Shown here: positions 8,954-20,323 of the stretch, piece after piece
How positions within the stretch are numbered: position 1 is the first letter of the stretch
How the letters are laid out: each line of letters opens with the position of its first letter
DNA from: Rhodothermales bacterium
Lineage (GTDB): Bacteria; Bacteroidota; Rhodothermia; Rhodothermales; Bin80
Direction: 5' to 3'
Length of the DNA stretch: 64,000 nt
Assembly (NCBI GenBank): GCA_028278205.1
Contig: JANQES010000063.1
Coordinates: forward strand, 62,001 to 126,000
The notes under the pieces: model-generated
What the model saw: only the letters and a program-made list of their open reading frames with translations
Told to the model about the DNA's origin: nothing
Databases searched by the model: none
Made by a program: the position numbers and the translations under genes

Positions 8954-10450
8954 ATGCATCTAGCCTTCCTCAACCCGCAAGGCAACTTCGACCCGACGGA
9001 CCGGGGGTGGACCGAGCATCCCGACTTCGGCGGGCAGCTCGTCTACGTCAAAGAGTTGGCGTTGGCGCTGGGGCAGTTGGGGCATCGGGTGGATGTCGTC
9101 ACGCGGCGGATGGATGATGCGGCGTGGCCGGAGTTTGCAGCGGCGCAGGATGGCTATGCGGGGCATCCGAACGTCCGGATTCTGCGGTTTCCGTGCGGTC
9201 CGGCGGGTTTTTTGCGGAAGGAGGATCTCTGGCCGCACCTGCACGAATGGGTCGAGGGCATCCTGGCGTTCTACAACGACGAAGGCGCCCGGCCCGACGC
9301 CACGACCGGCCACTACGCCGACGGCGGCCTCGCAGCGGCGATGATTCAGGAGCGCGCAGGGCTCCCGTTCACCTTCACCGGCCACAGCCTCGGCGCGCAA
9401 AAGATGGACAAGTTCGTCCACAGCCGCGACGACTTCGCCGGGGCCGTGGCGCAGTTCTATTTCGACAAGCGCATCGCTGCCGAGCGTGTGGCCATGGCGC
9501 GGGCGGGGCGCATCGTCACGAGCACGCGGCAGGAGCGGATCGAACAATACGGCCACCGCCTCTACCACGGCGCCGTCGATCCTGCCGAGGCGGCCCGGTT
9601 TGCGGTAGTGCCGCCCGGCGTCAATCTGGCGGTCTTCGGCGCAGGCACGCGCAACGACATCGAGGATGCCGTGGCCGAGAAGGTGGAGGCCATGCTGCGG
9701 CGCGACCTCCCCGAATCGCGCCGGCATCTGCCGCTGGTGATCAGTTCGAGCCGGCTCGACCGCAAGAAGAATCATCTCGCCCTGGTCAAAGCCTGGGCGG
9801 CGAGCCGGGCGCTGCGGGTGTCGGCCAACCTCGCTATCGTCGTGCGCGGCAGTTCAGATCCGCTGCGCGAGCGGGATCGCGCCTTTAGCGGCGAGGCGCG
9901 CGAGATCCTCCACGAGATCGCCCGTGTGCTGGATGCCGAAGACCTCTGGCCCTACGTCACGGCTTTCGACCTCAACAGCCAGGCGGCGCTGGCGGCGTGC
10001 TACCGGCATCTGGCGCGGCACCGGCGCGGCGTCTTCTGCCTGACGGCGTCCTACGAGCCGTTCGGGCTGGCGCCGCTGGAGGCCATGGCCGCCGGGCTGC
10101 CGGCGGTGGTCACCCGCAACGGCGGCCCCAGCGAGAGCCTCCAGGACGAGCACGGCGCCTACGGCATCCTGGTCGATCCGCACGATCCGCATGCCATCGC
10201 CGCCGGTCTGACCCGGCTCACGAGCGATGAGACGGCGTGGCTGTCGATGCAACAGGCCGGCATGCAACGCATCGCCGACCAATACACCTGGACGCGGACG
10301 GCCCAGGGCTACCTGCGCGCCATCCGCGAGATCGTCGAAAACGAAGACGCCGCCCAGCCGCCCTACCCGATTCCCACCTATTTCCAAAATCCCGATCACG
10401 ATGACATCGACCCGCTGTGGCTGGCGGAGCGGTATTTTTCTGAAACGTGA
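8954..10450 (+). CDS. spsA: Sucrose-phosphate synthase (GT4 glycosyltransferase)
   Basis: The 498-residue enzyme transfers glucose from UDP/ADP-glucose to fructose 6-phosphate in the cytoplasm, giving sucrose 6-phosphate. From memory it follows the Halothermothrix orenii SPS almost line by line: an opening AFLNPQGNFDP, HPDFGGQLVYVKELALAL in the acceptor domain, FTFTGHSLGAQKMDK, then SSRLDRKKNH and the GT4 EX7E motif YEPFGLAPLEAMAAGLPAVV in the donor domain. I chose the ATG at 8954 because MHLAFLNPQ matches the family start; the longer frame from 8930 adds eight residues. A PfkB kinase follows. No sucrose-phosphate phosphatase gene is in the window. Confidence 0.88.
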   Translation: MHLAFLNPQGNFDPTDRGWTEHPDFGGQLVYVKELALALGQLGHRVDVVTRRMDDAAWPEFAAAQDGYAGHPNVRILRFPCGPAGFLRKEDLWPHLHEWVEGILAFYNDEGARPDATTGHYADGGLAAAMIQERAGLPFTFTGHSLGAQKMDKFVHSRDDFAGAVAQFYFDKRIAAERVAMARAGRIVTSTRQERIEQYGHRLYHGAVDPAEAARFAVVPPGVNLAVFGAGTRNDIEDAVAEKVEAMLRRDLPESRRHLPLVISSSRLDRKKNHLALVKAWAASRALRVSANLAIVVRGSSDPLRERDRAFSGEAREILHEIARVLDAEDLWPYVTAFDLNSQAALAACYRHLARHRRGVFCLTASYEPFGLAPLEAMAAGLPAVVTRNGGPSESLQDEHGAYGILVDPHDPHAIAAGLTRLTSDETAWLSMQQAGMQRIADQYTWTRTAQGYLRAIREIVENEDAAQPPYPIPTYFQNPDHDDIDPLWLAERYFSET

Positions 10451-10522
10451 AACGTGAAACGTGAGGGTGCTTCGCTGCATCGCTTTGCTAAGGGCACCCT
10501 CACGTTTCACGTTTCACGCTTC
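10442..10522. repeat. Inverted repeat of the ACGTGAA heptad family, copy B2
   Basis: Left arm 10442-10470 is a run of GAAACGT heptads ending in GAGGGTGC. The right arm 10493-10522 is its reverse complement. The left arm overlaps the spsA stop codon (10448-10450), so the hairpin begins inside the gene end. The false 25-codon N-terminal extension of the next open frame is a translation of this repeat. Confidence 0.85.
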
Positions 10523-10528
10523 ACAATT

Positions 10529-11497
10529 ATGGGAAAACCTGAAACCACACGCCGCCAACGCCCCATCGACCTGCTCGCCGTCGGAGAACTGCTCGTTGAT
10601 CTGATCAGCGAGGAGGCGGGGACGTTGGCCGAGGCGCAGCGGTTTGCGCGATACCAGGGCGGCAGCCCGGCCAACCTGACGCGCAACCTGGCCCTCCTGG
10701 GCAGCCGCGCGGCGCTCGTCGCCTGCGTGGGCAACGAAAACCTGGGGCGTTTTCTGACCGATCAGGTGGCCCAGACCGGCGTCCTGACCGATCATATCAT
10801 CGTCGATCCTATCGCGCCGACCTCCATCGTCGTCGTCAGCCGGACGGCGGGGACGCCGGATTTCATCGCCTATCGCGAGGCCGACATCGTCATCCGGCCC
10901 GAACACATCCCCGACGACCTGCTGGCCCGCAGCACGCTCTATCACACCACCTGTTTTGCCCTGAGCCGCGAGCCGGCGCAAAGCAGCATCCTCGACGGCG
11001 CCCACCGCGCCGCCGGCACCGGCTGCACCCTCAGCATCGACGTCAACTACGCTCCGTCGATCTGGAACGACCGCGCCGAAGCCCAACGCATCGTGGCCGA
11101 CTATTGCAGCGACGGCGCGCTCGTCAAACTCAGCGACGACGACGTAGCGCGGCTCTTCGACGACGACGGCATCGCCCCGGAAGAAGCTCTCCGGCGTTTC
11201 CACGACTGGGGCGCTCGTCTGGTCTGCCTGACGCAGGGCGCCACCGGCAGCCTCGTCTCGTGGGATCACGGCAACGCCCGCGCCCACGTCGCCGCCCACA
11301 CCGTGACCGTGGCCGACGCCACCGGCGCAGGCGATGCCTACTGGGCCGGTTTCCTCTCGGCCTGGCTCGACGGCCACATGCCGCCTCGCTGCGCCTGCGC
11401 CGGCAGCCGCCTCGCCGCCCTCAAACTCGGAACGGTCGGCCCGCTCTCGAAAGCCATCGCGCCGGAGACGTTGTACGAAAATTGCAACCGCAGATAG
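10529..11497 (+). CDS. PfkB family carbohydrate kinase (fructokinase-like)
   Basis: A 322-residue ribokinase-fold kinase. The N-terminus LLAVGELLVDLI and the glycine-rich YQGGSPANLTRNLALLG match the family. So does the C-terminal PfkB signature DATGAGDAYWAGFL, which holds the catalytic aspartate. The ATG at 10529 is the natural start, since upstream codons are repeat sequence. Directly after spsA and a sugar symporter, fructokinase is the most economical role: it would supply fructose 6-phosphate for sucrose synthesis or use fructose from sucrose breakdown. Other sugar specificities cannot be excluded. Confidence 0.85.
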   Translation: MGKPETTRRQRPIDLLAVGELLVDLISEEAGTLAEAQRFARYQGGSPANLTRNLALLGSRAALVACVGNENLGRFLTDQVAQTGVLTDHIIVDPIAPTSIVVVSRTAGTPDFIAYREADIVIRPEHIPDDLLARSTLYHTTCFALSREPAQSSILDGAHRAAGTGCTLSIDVNYAPSIWNDRAEAQRIVADYCSDGALVKLSDDDVARLFDDDGIAPEEALRRFHDWGARLVCLTQGATGSLVSWDHGNARAHVAAHTVTVADATGAGDAYWAGFLSAWLDGHMPPRCACAGSRLAALKLGTVGPLSKAIAPETLYENCNRR

Positions 11498-11638
11498 ACG
11501 CGGATGAACGCAGATGAACACGAATGAGCAGGAGTCTGTACCATCCGCGTTCATCTGTGTTCATCTGCGGTTGCAATTATCCGCGTCCATCTGCGTTCAT
11601 CTGCGGTTGCAATTATCTGCGTTCATCTGCGGTTGCAG
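11493..11638. repeat. Repeat block of CGCAGATGAAC/GTTCATCTGCG words, copy E2
   Basis: ACGCGGATGAACGCAGATGA on the left is complementary to the following TTCATCTGTGTTCATCTGCG. The word GTTCATCTGCGGTTGCA is then repeated three times up to 11638. It separates two convergent genes and could end transcription from both sides. Confidence 0.8.
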
Positions 11639-11640
11639 CA

Positions 11641-12918
11641 TCACCAGTCGTGCCGGAAAACGACGCCGTCTTTCATCACGAACGAGACGCCGCGTAGCGC
11701 CAGGAGGTCGTCGAGCGGGTTGCCGGGCAGGGCGATGATATCGGCGGCGAGGCCGGGGGCGATGGCGCCGCGTTCGGCAGAGAGGCCCATCAAGTCGGCG
11801 GCGTTGGTGGTCATCATCCGGAGGGCATCGGCGGCAGGGATGCCGGCTTCGATGAAGTTATCCAGATACGTCAGCGTCAGCGTGCCGCGTGTGTAGCCGT
11901 CTTTGACGAACACCACGTCCGAGCCGAAGGCCATCGGCACGCCGATGCGATGCGCGCGCCGCAGCCGGTCGATGAATTGCTGGTGGAGGTCGTGGATTTC
12001 CTGATCGCTCAGCCCGTGGAACGTCTCGCGGATCGCCATCTCGGTAAACTCGGTGCCGACGAGGTAGACGCCCGCATCTTTCGCCAGTTGAAGCACCTCG
12101 TCCGGCATGTCGGTGCCGTGCTCGATCGAGGCGACCCCGGCGGCGATGGCGTTGCGGGCGCCCTGCTCGGTCCAGCAATGCGCCGCCACCTTCATCCCGG
12201 CCAGCGCCGCCTCTTCGACGACGAAGCGGATGTCGTCGGGCGAGTAGATGTAGCGCTGATCGTCGATGACGATTTTGATGAACGTGGCGCCGAAGTGGAT
12301 GTTTTCGCGGATGGCTTTGCGGAGTTCGTCGCGGGTGTCTGCGTAGAAGTATTCGGGGTTGCCGATGTCGCGTTTGTCTTGCTGGAGTTGAAATTGCCCG
12401 CCGTAGGGGGCGATGATGCGCCCGGCGTTGTGCATCGTCGGGCCGGGCACGAGGCCTTCGTCGATGGCGCGGCGGAGGTCGGTGTCGGCATAGTTGGCGG
12501 CATTGCCGATGTCGCGGATGGTGGTAAAGCCGGCCTCTAACATCGCACGGGCGTTCGCGACGCCCTGGATGGCCCGGTAGCCGGTCGGGTCGAGGAGGCT
12601 GGTGAAGAAATAGTTGCCGCCGTCGCGCTCGGGGTTGACGTTGAGGCACATATGCGTGTGCGCGTCGAAAAGCCCCGGCATCACCGTCTGATCAGACAGA
12701 TCGATGACCGTCGCGCCTGCCGGAATAGCAAGCCCGGCTCCCACCGCTTTAATGATCCCGTCTTCGACCAGAATAACCTGATCCGTCGAAGCCGTCCCGG
12801 CAGCCGGATCGACCAGCCGGCCTGCCTGAATAGCAATCGTCTGCGCCTGCACAACGGCCACGCCAAGGCCGAGCAGCATGGCACAAAACGCGGCGGCGCG
12901 TAAAGATGTCGTCTTCAT
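11641..12918 (-). CDS. Exported metal-dependent amidohydrolase (imidazolonepropionase/prolidase-like)
   Basis: A 425-residue TIM-barrel amidohydrolase with an N-terminal signal peptide (MKTTSLRAAAFCAMLLGLGV...VQAQ). Metal-ligand motifs are visible: DAHTHMCLN (HxH), FIKIVID (candidate carboxylated lysine), AAHCWTEQG, IEHGTDM (histidines), and GSDVVF (catalytic aspartate). I start at the ATG at 12918 so that the signal peptide is N-terminal. The open frame continues 21 codons upstream without sense. Family members in Bacteroidota hydrolyse Xaa-Pro or other cyclic amides. The substrate here is unknown. Confidence 0.85.
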   Translation of the reverse strand: MKTTSLRAAAFCAMLLGLGVAVVQAQTIAIQAGRLVDPAAGTASTDQVILVEDGIIKAVGAGLAIPAGATVIDLSDQTVMPGLFDAHTHMCLNVNPERDGGNYFFTSLLDPTGYRAIQGVANARAMLEAGFTTIRDIGNAANYADTDLRRAIDEGLVPGPTMHNAGRIIAPYGGQFQLQQDKRDIGNPEYFYADTRDELRKAIRENIHFGATFIKIVIDDQRYIYSPDDIRFVVEEAALAGMKVAAHCWTEQGARNAIAAGVASIEHGTDMPDEVLQLAKDAGVYLVGTEFTEMAIRETFHGLSDQEIHDLHQQFIDRLRRAHRIGVPMAFGSDVVFVKDGYTRGTLTLTYLDNFIEAGIPAADALRMMTTNAADLMGLSAERGAIAPGLAADIIALPGNPLDDLLALRGVSFVMKDGVVFRHDW

Positions 12919-13057
12919 GGAAATGACCCGAGCTAATAGACAGTGGATGGACCTGTGAATATAGGCGACTTGATTGGACATGCAACAGCAACAAAGACCA
13001 CTAAATTATGTCATTAGATTGAAGCCGTCACGGTAAAACGAGCTGAGCGCCGCGCCT

Positions 13058-13738
13058 ATGCCACCCTTCATACCAGGACTATACCGAACCTGCATAGTCT
13101 TGACCCTGGTGATCTCGTCGTGCATCGGATGCCAAGAAGATCCTTGTAGAAATATGGTGTCTGTCACAGAAGCCCGAGGCGCAGGCGGCCCGGCGACACT
13201 CGTTGCTCACATCTCAGGGCAGGTCGGTACGCCTGGACGCAAGAACACCGGGATAACATGTATAGATCTGCTTATCCTCAACACGAACTCCTATGCAGAC
13301 ACACTTGCCCACACCCGCATCGATACGCGAAATGGCCGGATACAGCTCTCTGATCTGAGCGCTTCCACCGTCGATATCATCATTGATCGCAAAGGCTATT
13401 TTCCGGTCAAGCTCACGAGCGTGACGCTCTCCACCGGCAAAAACGTGCTGGAAAGTCGAATCTTGATGTACAAATCAAGCTCGAACATCGTGCTTCCCGG
13501 TCAACTTGCGTTCACCCTGAAACCAGGAGCCACGCTCCCCCACGTCGATCAGATCTACAAATACTACGACGACGTGCGCGTGAACGCTGCGCCGGGTTCT
13601 TACGAGCTAAGGCTTCCCTGGCGAGGGCGTCAAACGTTTGCTTTTACGGAAACGCTCTGCCGGAAGCTGGTGCATTCGCCCTACGTACAGGATGCCCGTC
13701 CCTTAGCCAGTATGACGACCGTGATTCCAGGTTTTTGA
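13058..13738 (+). CDS. Putative lipoprotein with a carboxypeptidase-regulatory-like beta domain
   Basis: A 226-residue protein I do not recognise as a named family. The N-terminus is hydrophobic and offers a lipobox-like VISSC/IGC around residues 19-25, so lipidation is likely. The region AHISGQVGTPG...GRIQLSDLSASTVDIIIDRKGYFPVKLTSVTLS looks like a small beta-sandwich regulatory domain. That domain is common in exported Bacteroidota proteins. It stands alone between two minus-strand genes; 139 bp upstream hold no gene. Its codon use is less GC-rich than its neighbours. Confidence 0.6.
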   Translation: MPPFIPGLYRTCIVLTLVISSCIGCQEDPCRNMVSVTEARGAGGPATLVAHISGQVGTPGRKNTGITCIDLLILNTNSYADTLAHTRIDTRNGRIQLSDLSASTVDIIIDRKGYFPVKLTSVTLSTGKNVLESRILMYKSSSNIVLPGQLAFTLKPGATLPHVDQIYKYYDDVRVNAAPGSYELRLPWRGRQTFAFTETLCRKLVHSPYVQDARPLASMTTVIPGF

Positions 13739-13748
13739 TACCAATCGC

Positions 13749-14459
13749 TTAACTCCCCAACACCAAAAACAGCAACCCCGCCAGCACCCCGCCGGTGAAC
13801 GGCCCCAGGACCGGAATCCACGAATAGCCCCAGTCGCTGTCGCGTTTGTTGGGGATGGGCAGCAGGAAGTGCATCAGGCGCGGGCTCAGGTCGCGAGCCG
13901 GGTTGATGGCGTAGCCGGTGGTCCCGCCCAGCGCCATACCGATCACCAACACGACCAACCCGACCGGCAGCGCGTCCAGCGCCCCGAGGCCGACGTCCGG
14001 CGCGGCGATGTAAAGCACCGCAAAGACCAGCACGAACGTCCCGATCATCTCAGAAATGAAATTGGAAACCGTGTTGCGGATGGCCGGCGCCGTGCAAAAC
14101 GTCGCCAGCTTGGCATCGGCATCGTCGGTGGTGTCGAAGTGGTCTTTGTAGTGCAGCCACACCAGAAACGCGCCCACCGCCCCCCCGATGAACTGCGCGA
14201 TGAGATACAACGGCACGTCGGCCCAGGGAAACTTGCCGGCGACGGCCAGTCCCAGCGTCACCGCCGGGTTGATGTGCGCGCCGCTGTAGGCCGCCACCAC
14301 GAAGACGGCCACAAACACGGCGATGCCCCACCCGATGGTGATGACAACCCAGCCAGAGGCGTTGCCCTTGGTGCCTTTGAGCACGACGTTAGCCACCACG
14401 CCGTCGCCCAACAAAAGCAGCAACGCGGTCCCGATGATTTCTGCGATAAAGGGGGTCAT
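13749..14459 (-). CDS. glpF: Glycerol facilitator (MIP family channel)
   Basis: A 236-residue, six-helix aquaglyceroporin. Both NPA boxes are present: SGAHINPAVTLG and GYAINPARDLSPRL. The aspartate after the second NPAR is characteristic of glycerol facilitators rather than water-only channels. It lies downstream of glpK on the same strand, consistent with a glycerol uptake pair in which the kinase traps entering glycerol. A 199-bp gap with a large inverted repeat separates them, so the two may be differentially expressed. Confidence 0.93.
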   Translation of the reverse strand: MTPFIAEIIGTALLLLLGDGVVANVVLKGTKGNASGWVVITIGWGIAVFVAVFVVAAYSGAHINPAVTLGLAVAGKFPWADVPLYLIAQFIGGAVGAFLVWLHYKDHFDTTDDADAKLATFCTAPAIRNTVSNFISEMIGTFVLVFAVLYIAAPDVGLGALDALPVGLVVLVIGMALGGTTGYAINPARDLSPRLMHFLLPIPNKRDSDWGYSWIPVLGPFTGGVLAGLLFLVLGS

Positions 14460-14499
14460 CTGCGGTACATTCGATTAGGTGAGTAAATCGGGGGATTCC

Positions 14500-14656
14500 A
14501 TTTTGGATTTTAGATTTTGGATTTTGGATTGGGTGCGGTCTGCTTCGTTTTCAATAATCGAAAAAGTCGCGACGGTTGGAACCGCTGAGGCTTTTCGGAT
14601 TGATCAAACTGGATCGGAAAAGACCAATCCAAAATCCAAAATCTAAAATCCAAAAT
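14500..14656. repeat. Long inverted repeat, GGATTTT heptad family, copy A2
   Basis: Left arm 14500-14533 and right arm 14624-14656 are reverse complements built of ATTTTGG heptads. The loop shares AATAATCGAAAAAG and AACCGCTGAGG with copy A1 at 3375, and so is clearly homologous to it. It lies between glpK and glpF and could stop or stabilise the glpK transcript. Confidence 0.88.
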
Positions 14657-14658
14657 CG

Positions 14659-16590
<1,932 letters not shown>

Positions 16591-16658
16591 TTACGGCAAC
16601 ATCCGGGCCGGGCAGGGGTAGATTATTAGAGCGTGTCTGCAAACTGAATAGTTGAAGA

Positions 16659-16807
16659 AGCCCCGTAGGGGCGACCTGTTTGTAGAACGTCGCATTTCCT
16701 CAAAAAAATAGCTCCGTAGGAGCGGCCTGTAAAAGGACAGGTCGCCCCTACGGGGCTCAGTTTGAGGGTAGCTTCGTTTGCTACAAACAGGTCGTCCCTA
16801 CGGGACT
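16659..16807. repeat. Nested palindromic repeat, GCCCCGTAGGGGC family, copy 2
   Basis: Left arm 16659-16685 (AGCCCCGTAGGGGCGACCTG...) pairs imperfectly with 16781-16807. An internal copy of the right arm lies at 16738-16757. It shares the words TAGCTCCGTAGGAGCGGCCTG with copy 1 at 2462-2627. The flank to the left, 16510-16658, shows no gene. Confidence 0.8.
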
Positions 16808-16872
16808 TGGCAGACACTTCTTGTGTCCAGAACATATCCCAATGGTCCACCCCTGACTGTGGGGTATCATCC

Positions 16873-19800
16873 ATGACGAGCCGGCGCCTACTTCTCCTGT
16901 TCGTAACGCTTGCGCTGATCTTCTACGGAAGCGAGACAGCAAACGCACAAGCTGCCGCGACGATCACCGGCAGGGTCGTCGATGCGGAGACGAACGAGCC
17001 GTTGCCCGGCGTCAACGTCTACCTCGCGCATTCCACACGCGGCGCGGCTTCGGATACGGAGGGGCGGTACGAGATCCGCGGCGTGGCGCCCGGCTCGTAC
17101 GAACTCGTCGCCTCCATGCTCGGCTATGCGTCTCGGACGGTTCAGATCGAGATGCTCGCGCACACCAAAAACATCGAGATCGACTTTCGGCTCGCGCCGG
17201 CGGTTTATGATCTCGACGCGGTGGTGGTAGCCGCCGAACGGCCCCGCCGCTGGAAACGCAATTTCAACCAATTCGAAGAGCTGTTCCTGGGCACCTCGGC
17301 CAACGCCAAAGCAACCGAAATCCTCAATCCCGAAGTCCTCAACTTCGAGGTCGATGGCGTCACCCGCGCGCTCACAGCCACGGCCAGCGCACCGCTCGAC
17401 ATCGAAAACAAAGCGCTGGGATACCGGCTTAGCTTTCTGTTGCAAAAGTTTAGCTGGAATCCGCAGACCGAGCATCTGATACTGGTGGGGCTGCCGCACT
17501 TCGAAGCGTTGACACCCAAAGACGACGAGCAAGCGCGCGTGTGGGCCGAGAATCGGGAGGGGGCCTTCAGGGGATCCCTGCTGCACCTGTTCCGGTCCGT
17601 CCGGGCGGGGCGCAGCTTCAAAGAGGGCTTCCAACTGAAACAGCACGAGATGACCTACTCGCGGATGGTCGATGGGAAGGATCTCATGCGGGAAGCCGGG
17701 ACGCCGGACGGCAACGAACTCTCTTTCAGCGGCATCCTCGACGTGACGTACCAGGGCCGCAGCGACAGGGGCGGCTTTTTGCGGCGGTCGTTCCGGGCGA
17801 TGGAATACCGGGTCGGGTTGCAGACCTACATGGCGTTTGTCAGCCCTGACGGATACGTCTCGCCGCCGGGGGCGCTCTATACGCTCCGGTATCCCAGGCG
17901 CGTGGCAGATATGGTGCCGCGCGCGTACGGTCTGGAACCGGCAGACGAGCCGGCGCCTGCTGTGGCCGAAGCGCCGCAGGTCGAGGTGGCGTTGGCGCCG
18001 CTGGCCTACACGTTTTTCGTGGAAGACGAGTGGCCCGCCGAAACGCCCCGCCTGCCAAAAGCCCAGGCCTTGCAGCGCGCGCTGAAAATCATGCAACTCC
18101 ACCAGTGGAACGAGGCCGCCGGCCTGCTCGACGCGGTGCTGAAGGCAGAGCCGGAGAACATCGAGGCGCTGTATTACCGGGCTATCTGCGCCCGCGAGAT
18201 CGCCAAAACTTATCCCTATCACGAAGAAGAATATCGCCCGCACGACAAGTATGAGGATAAATGGACGAAGGCGGAAGACCGGTTCGAAGCGTTGCTCCGG
18301 CGCGACTCGACGTACCGCGACGTGGTCTATCAGTACGCGTTGCTATGGCGCGCTGCCCAGCAGTATCAGCCGGCGCTCGCGCTGGGTCATGCCCAGGTGC
18401 GGCTGCGCCCGGATCTGGCCCACGCGCGCCACGGGCTGTTCCAGTTCTATCGCGCCTACGTGTTCGATCAGCCCAAAAAGGCATTGAAAGAGTTGGCCGG
18501 GCAACAGACCGAGCACGCGCGGTATTTCCACGCCGAAGCCCTCCGCCACGCCGGCAAGCTCGCCGAGGCCGAGGTGCAATTGCGGACGTTGCTGGCGCAA
18601 GACCTGACCATCCCCCGGCAACCGATTTACCTCTCGCTGGCGCGGCTCTACTACGCGCAGGACGAATCCGCCAAAGCCCAGGCCTCCGTCGAACAAGCCA
18701 TCAAAACCGTCGAGACGAAGCTGGAGGCCGATCTGGTTTTCGACGATGTGAAATACCTCGTCGGCGAAGAGGAGCTGGCGCAGTATCAGGCGCTGGACGA
18801 ACCGGGGGCGTATCGAGACTATCTCCAGACGTTCTGGCAGCAGCGCGATCCGGCGCCGTCGTTGCCGCATAATGAGCGCATGGCCGAGCACTACCGGCGC
18901 TTGCTCAAGGCCGAGCAGGATTTTATTTACATGGGCGTTCAGACCACATTCACCGATCCGGATAAGACAAGGCTGTTGCGCTATCCGGCAGCCTACGCCT
19001 TGAACGAACTCTTCAACGACAAGGGGTTGATCTACCTCCGCCACGGCGAACCGGATGAGGTGATCGTCACTGTGACGCCTCACTCCAAGAGCACGGGCGA
19101 CCTGGATAAAGCAGCGGAACTCCCGGACGATCTGGACTTCCGAAGCATCAAAAATGCACCTGATAGTACCACCTATCTGCCTTGGGAGCGGTCTTTTGGT
19201 CAGGGTTGGAAGCCCAACGAGTCGTGGCGATACAACCAATCGGGGTTGGATTTCCACTTCGTGGTGGAGGGAGGTGGCAGCAACTGGCGCCTGAGCCCCG
19301 TGTTTCCCTTATACGAGGCAACCGTCGTCGACCGCGAGCATTGGGGCGGCGCATATGCGGACTTATCCGTAACGATGGATCGCATACGACGCGGGATATC
19401 TCCCGGTGGTGTTGCAGGCCGAGGCGTCCTCTCCTTAGCCGATCATATAGCAGAAGACAGCCGCAAAGCCGCCGCACAGGGCTTGACCACTGATCGCCAC
19501 ACCTGGCCCGAAGAGATAAAACCGCTCAACGTGCCGTTGCTCGCCGCCGCCTTCCGAGGCGATGACGGCCAGACCCGCCTCGAAATCCACTACGCCCTGC
19601 CCACCGGCTTCATCACCCGAAAAACAAAAACCAGCGCCGATACGCTCGCCGTCGAACTCGGCCTTGCCCTGCACGATGCTGCCTGGAGGCCGCGCTTCGA
19701 ACAAGCGCAAACCATCACCCTGCCCGCCAGCGACGACGCCACCACCGCCCTCACCGGCAACCTGATGGTAAGCCTGCCGCCCGATTCGTACCACGTAGCC

Positions 19801-20313
19801 GTCCACGTCCGCCCGCTCGAAAGCACGCTGCTGGGCGCCTTTCAATTCGAAAAACGCCTGCCGGATTTCGACGCGCGCGCGCTGGCGATCTCGGATCTGC
19901 TGCCGGCCTACCGCATCGCGCCACGCGCGGAGACAGACACACCCACGCGGGCGGATTTCAGGATCGTGCCGAACCCCTACCTCCGCTTCGCCACCACCGA
20001 GCCGGTGCACCTCTACTTCGAACTCTACCACCTCACCTTCGGTGCCGACGACCTGACGCGCTACACGCTCGAATTCACGCTGAGCCCGCTCGAAGAAGGG
20101 CAGACGCTGCTGGGCTTGTTGGATCGAAACCGGGACGAGGCGGCGTTGACCATCAAGATGGAACAGGAAGGCTCGCAGACATCGCCCGTGGAAACGATAG
20201 AGATCGACGTGAGCGACGTCGCGCCGGGCCGCTACGCGCTGACGGTGCGCGCAACGGACGAGCACACCGGCGCCACGGTGGAGGCCTCGCGCCCGGTTGA
20301 GTTGGTGAAATAA
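16873..20313 (+). CDS. Exported protein with carboxypeptidase-regulatory domain, TPR repeats and GWxTD-like region
   Basis: An 1146-residue exported protein. A signal peptide (MTSRRLLLLFVTLALIFYG...ANA) precedes a CarboxypepD_reg beta-sandwich at about 28-115 (ITGRVVDAETNEPLPGVNVY). A poorly known domain follows to about 380. TPR-like helices then cover about 395-610 (ALKIMQLHQWNEAAGLLDAV, LYYRAICAREIAK). A GWxTD-type segment starts near 700 (ELFNDKGLIYLRHGEPDEV), followed by a beta-rich C-terminus. I chose the ATG at 16873 for the signal peptide; the open frame upstream translates the palindromic repeat. GWxTD proteins are widespread in Rhodothermota and Ignavibacteria but have no known function. 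Confidence 0.78.
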   Translation: MTSRRLLLLFVTLALIFYGSETANAQAAATITGRVVDAETNEPLPGVNVYLAHSTRGAASDTEGRYEIRGVAPGSYELVASMLGYASRTVQIEMLAHTKNIEIDFRLAPAVYDLDAVVVAAERPRRWKRNFNQFEELFLGTSANAKATEILNPEVLNFEVDGVTRALTATASAPLDIENKALGYRLSFLLQKFSWNPQTEHLILVGLPHFEALTPKDDEQARVWAENREGAFRGSLLHLFRSVRAGRSFKEGFQLKQHEMTYSRMVDGKDLMREAGTPDGNELSFSGILDVTYQGRSDRGGFLRRSFRAMEYRVGLQTYMAFVSPDGYVSPPGALYTLRYPRRVADMVPRAYGLEPADEPAPAVAEAPQVEVALAPLAYTFFVEDEWPAETPRLPKAQALQRALKIMQLHQWNEAAGLLDAVLKAEPENIEALYYRAICAREIAKTYPYHEEEYRPHDKYEDKWTKAEDRFEALLRRDSTYRDVVYQYALLWRAAQQYQPALALGHAQVRLRPDLAHARHGLFQFYRAYVFDQPKKALKELAGQQTEHARYFHAEALRHAGKLAEAEVQLRTLLAQDLTIPRQPIYLSLARLYYAQDESAKAQASVEQAIKTVETKLEADLVFDDVKYLVGEEELAQYQALDEPGAYRDYLQTFWQQRDPAPSLPHNERMAEHYRRLLKAEQDFIYMGVQTTFTDPDKTRLLRYPAAYALNELFNDKGLIYLRHGEPDEVIVTVTPHSKSTGDLDKAAELPDDLDFRSIKNAPDSTTYLPWERSFGQGWKPNESWRYNQSGLDFHFVVEGGGSNWRLSPVFPLYEATVVDREHWGGAYADLSVTMDRIRRGISPGGVAGRGVLSLADHIAEDSRKAAAQGLTTDRHTWPEEIKPLNVPLLAAAFRGDDGQTRLEIHYALPTGFITRKTKTSADTLAVELGLALHDAAWRPRFEQAQTITLPASDDATTALTGNLMVSLPPDSYHVAVHVRPLESTLLGAFQFEKRLPDFDARALAISDLLPAYRIAPRAETDTPTRADFRIVPNPYLRFATTEPVHLYFELYHLTFGADDLTRYTLEFTLSPLEEGQTLLGLLDRNRDEAALTIKMEQEGSQTSPVETIEIDVSDVAPGRYALTVRATDEHTGATVEASRPVELVK

Positions 20314-20323
20314 ACTTTGCGAG

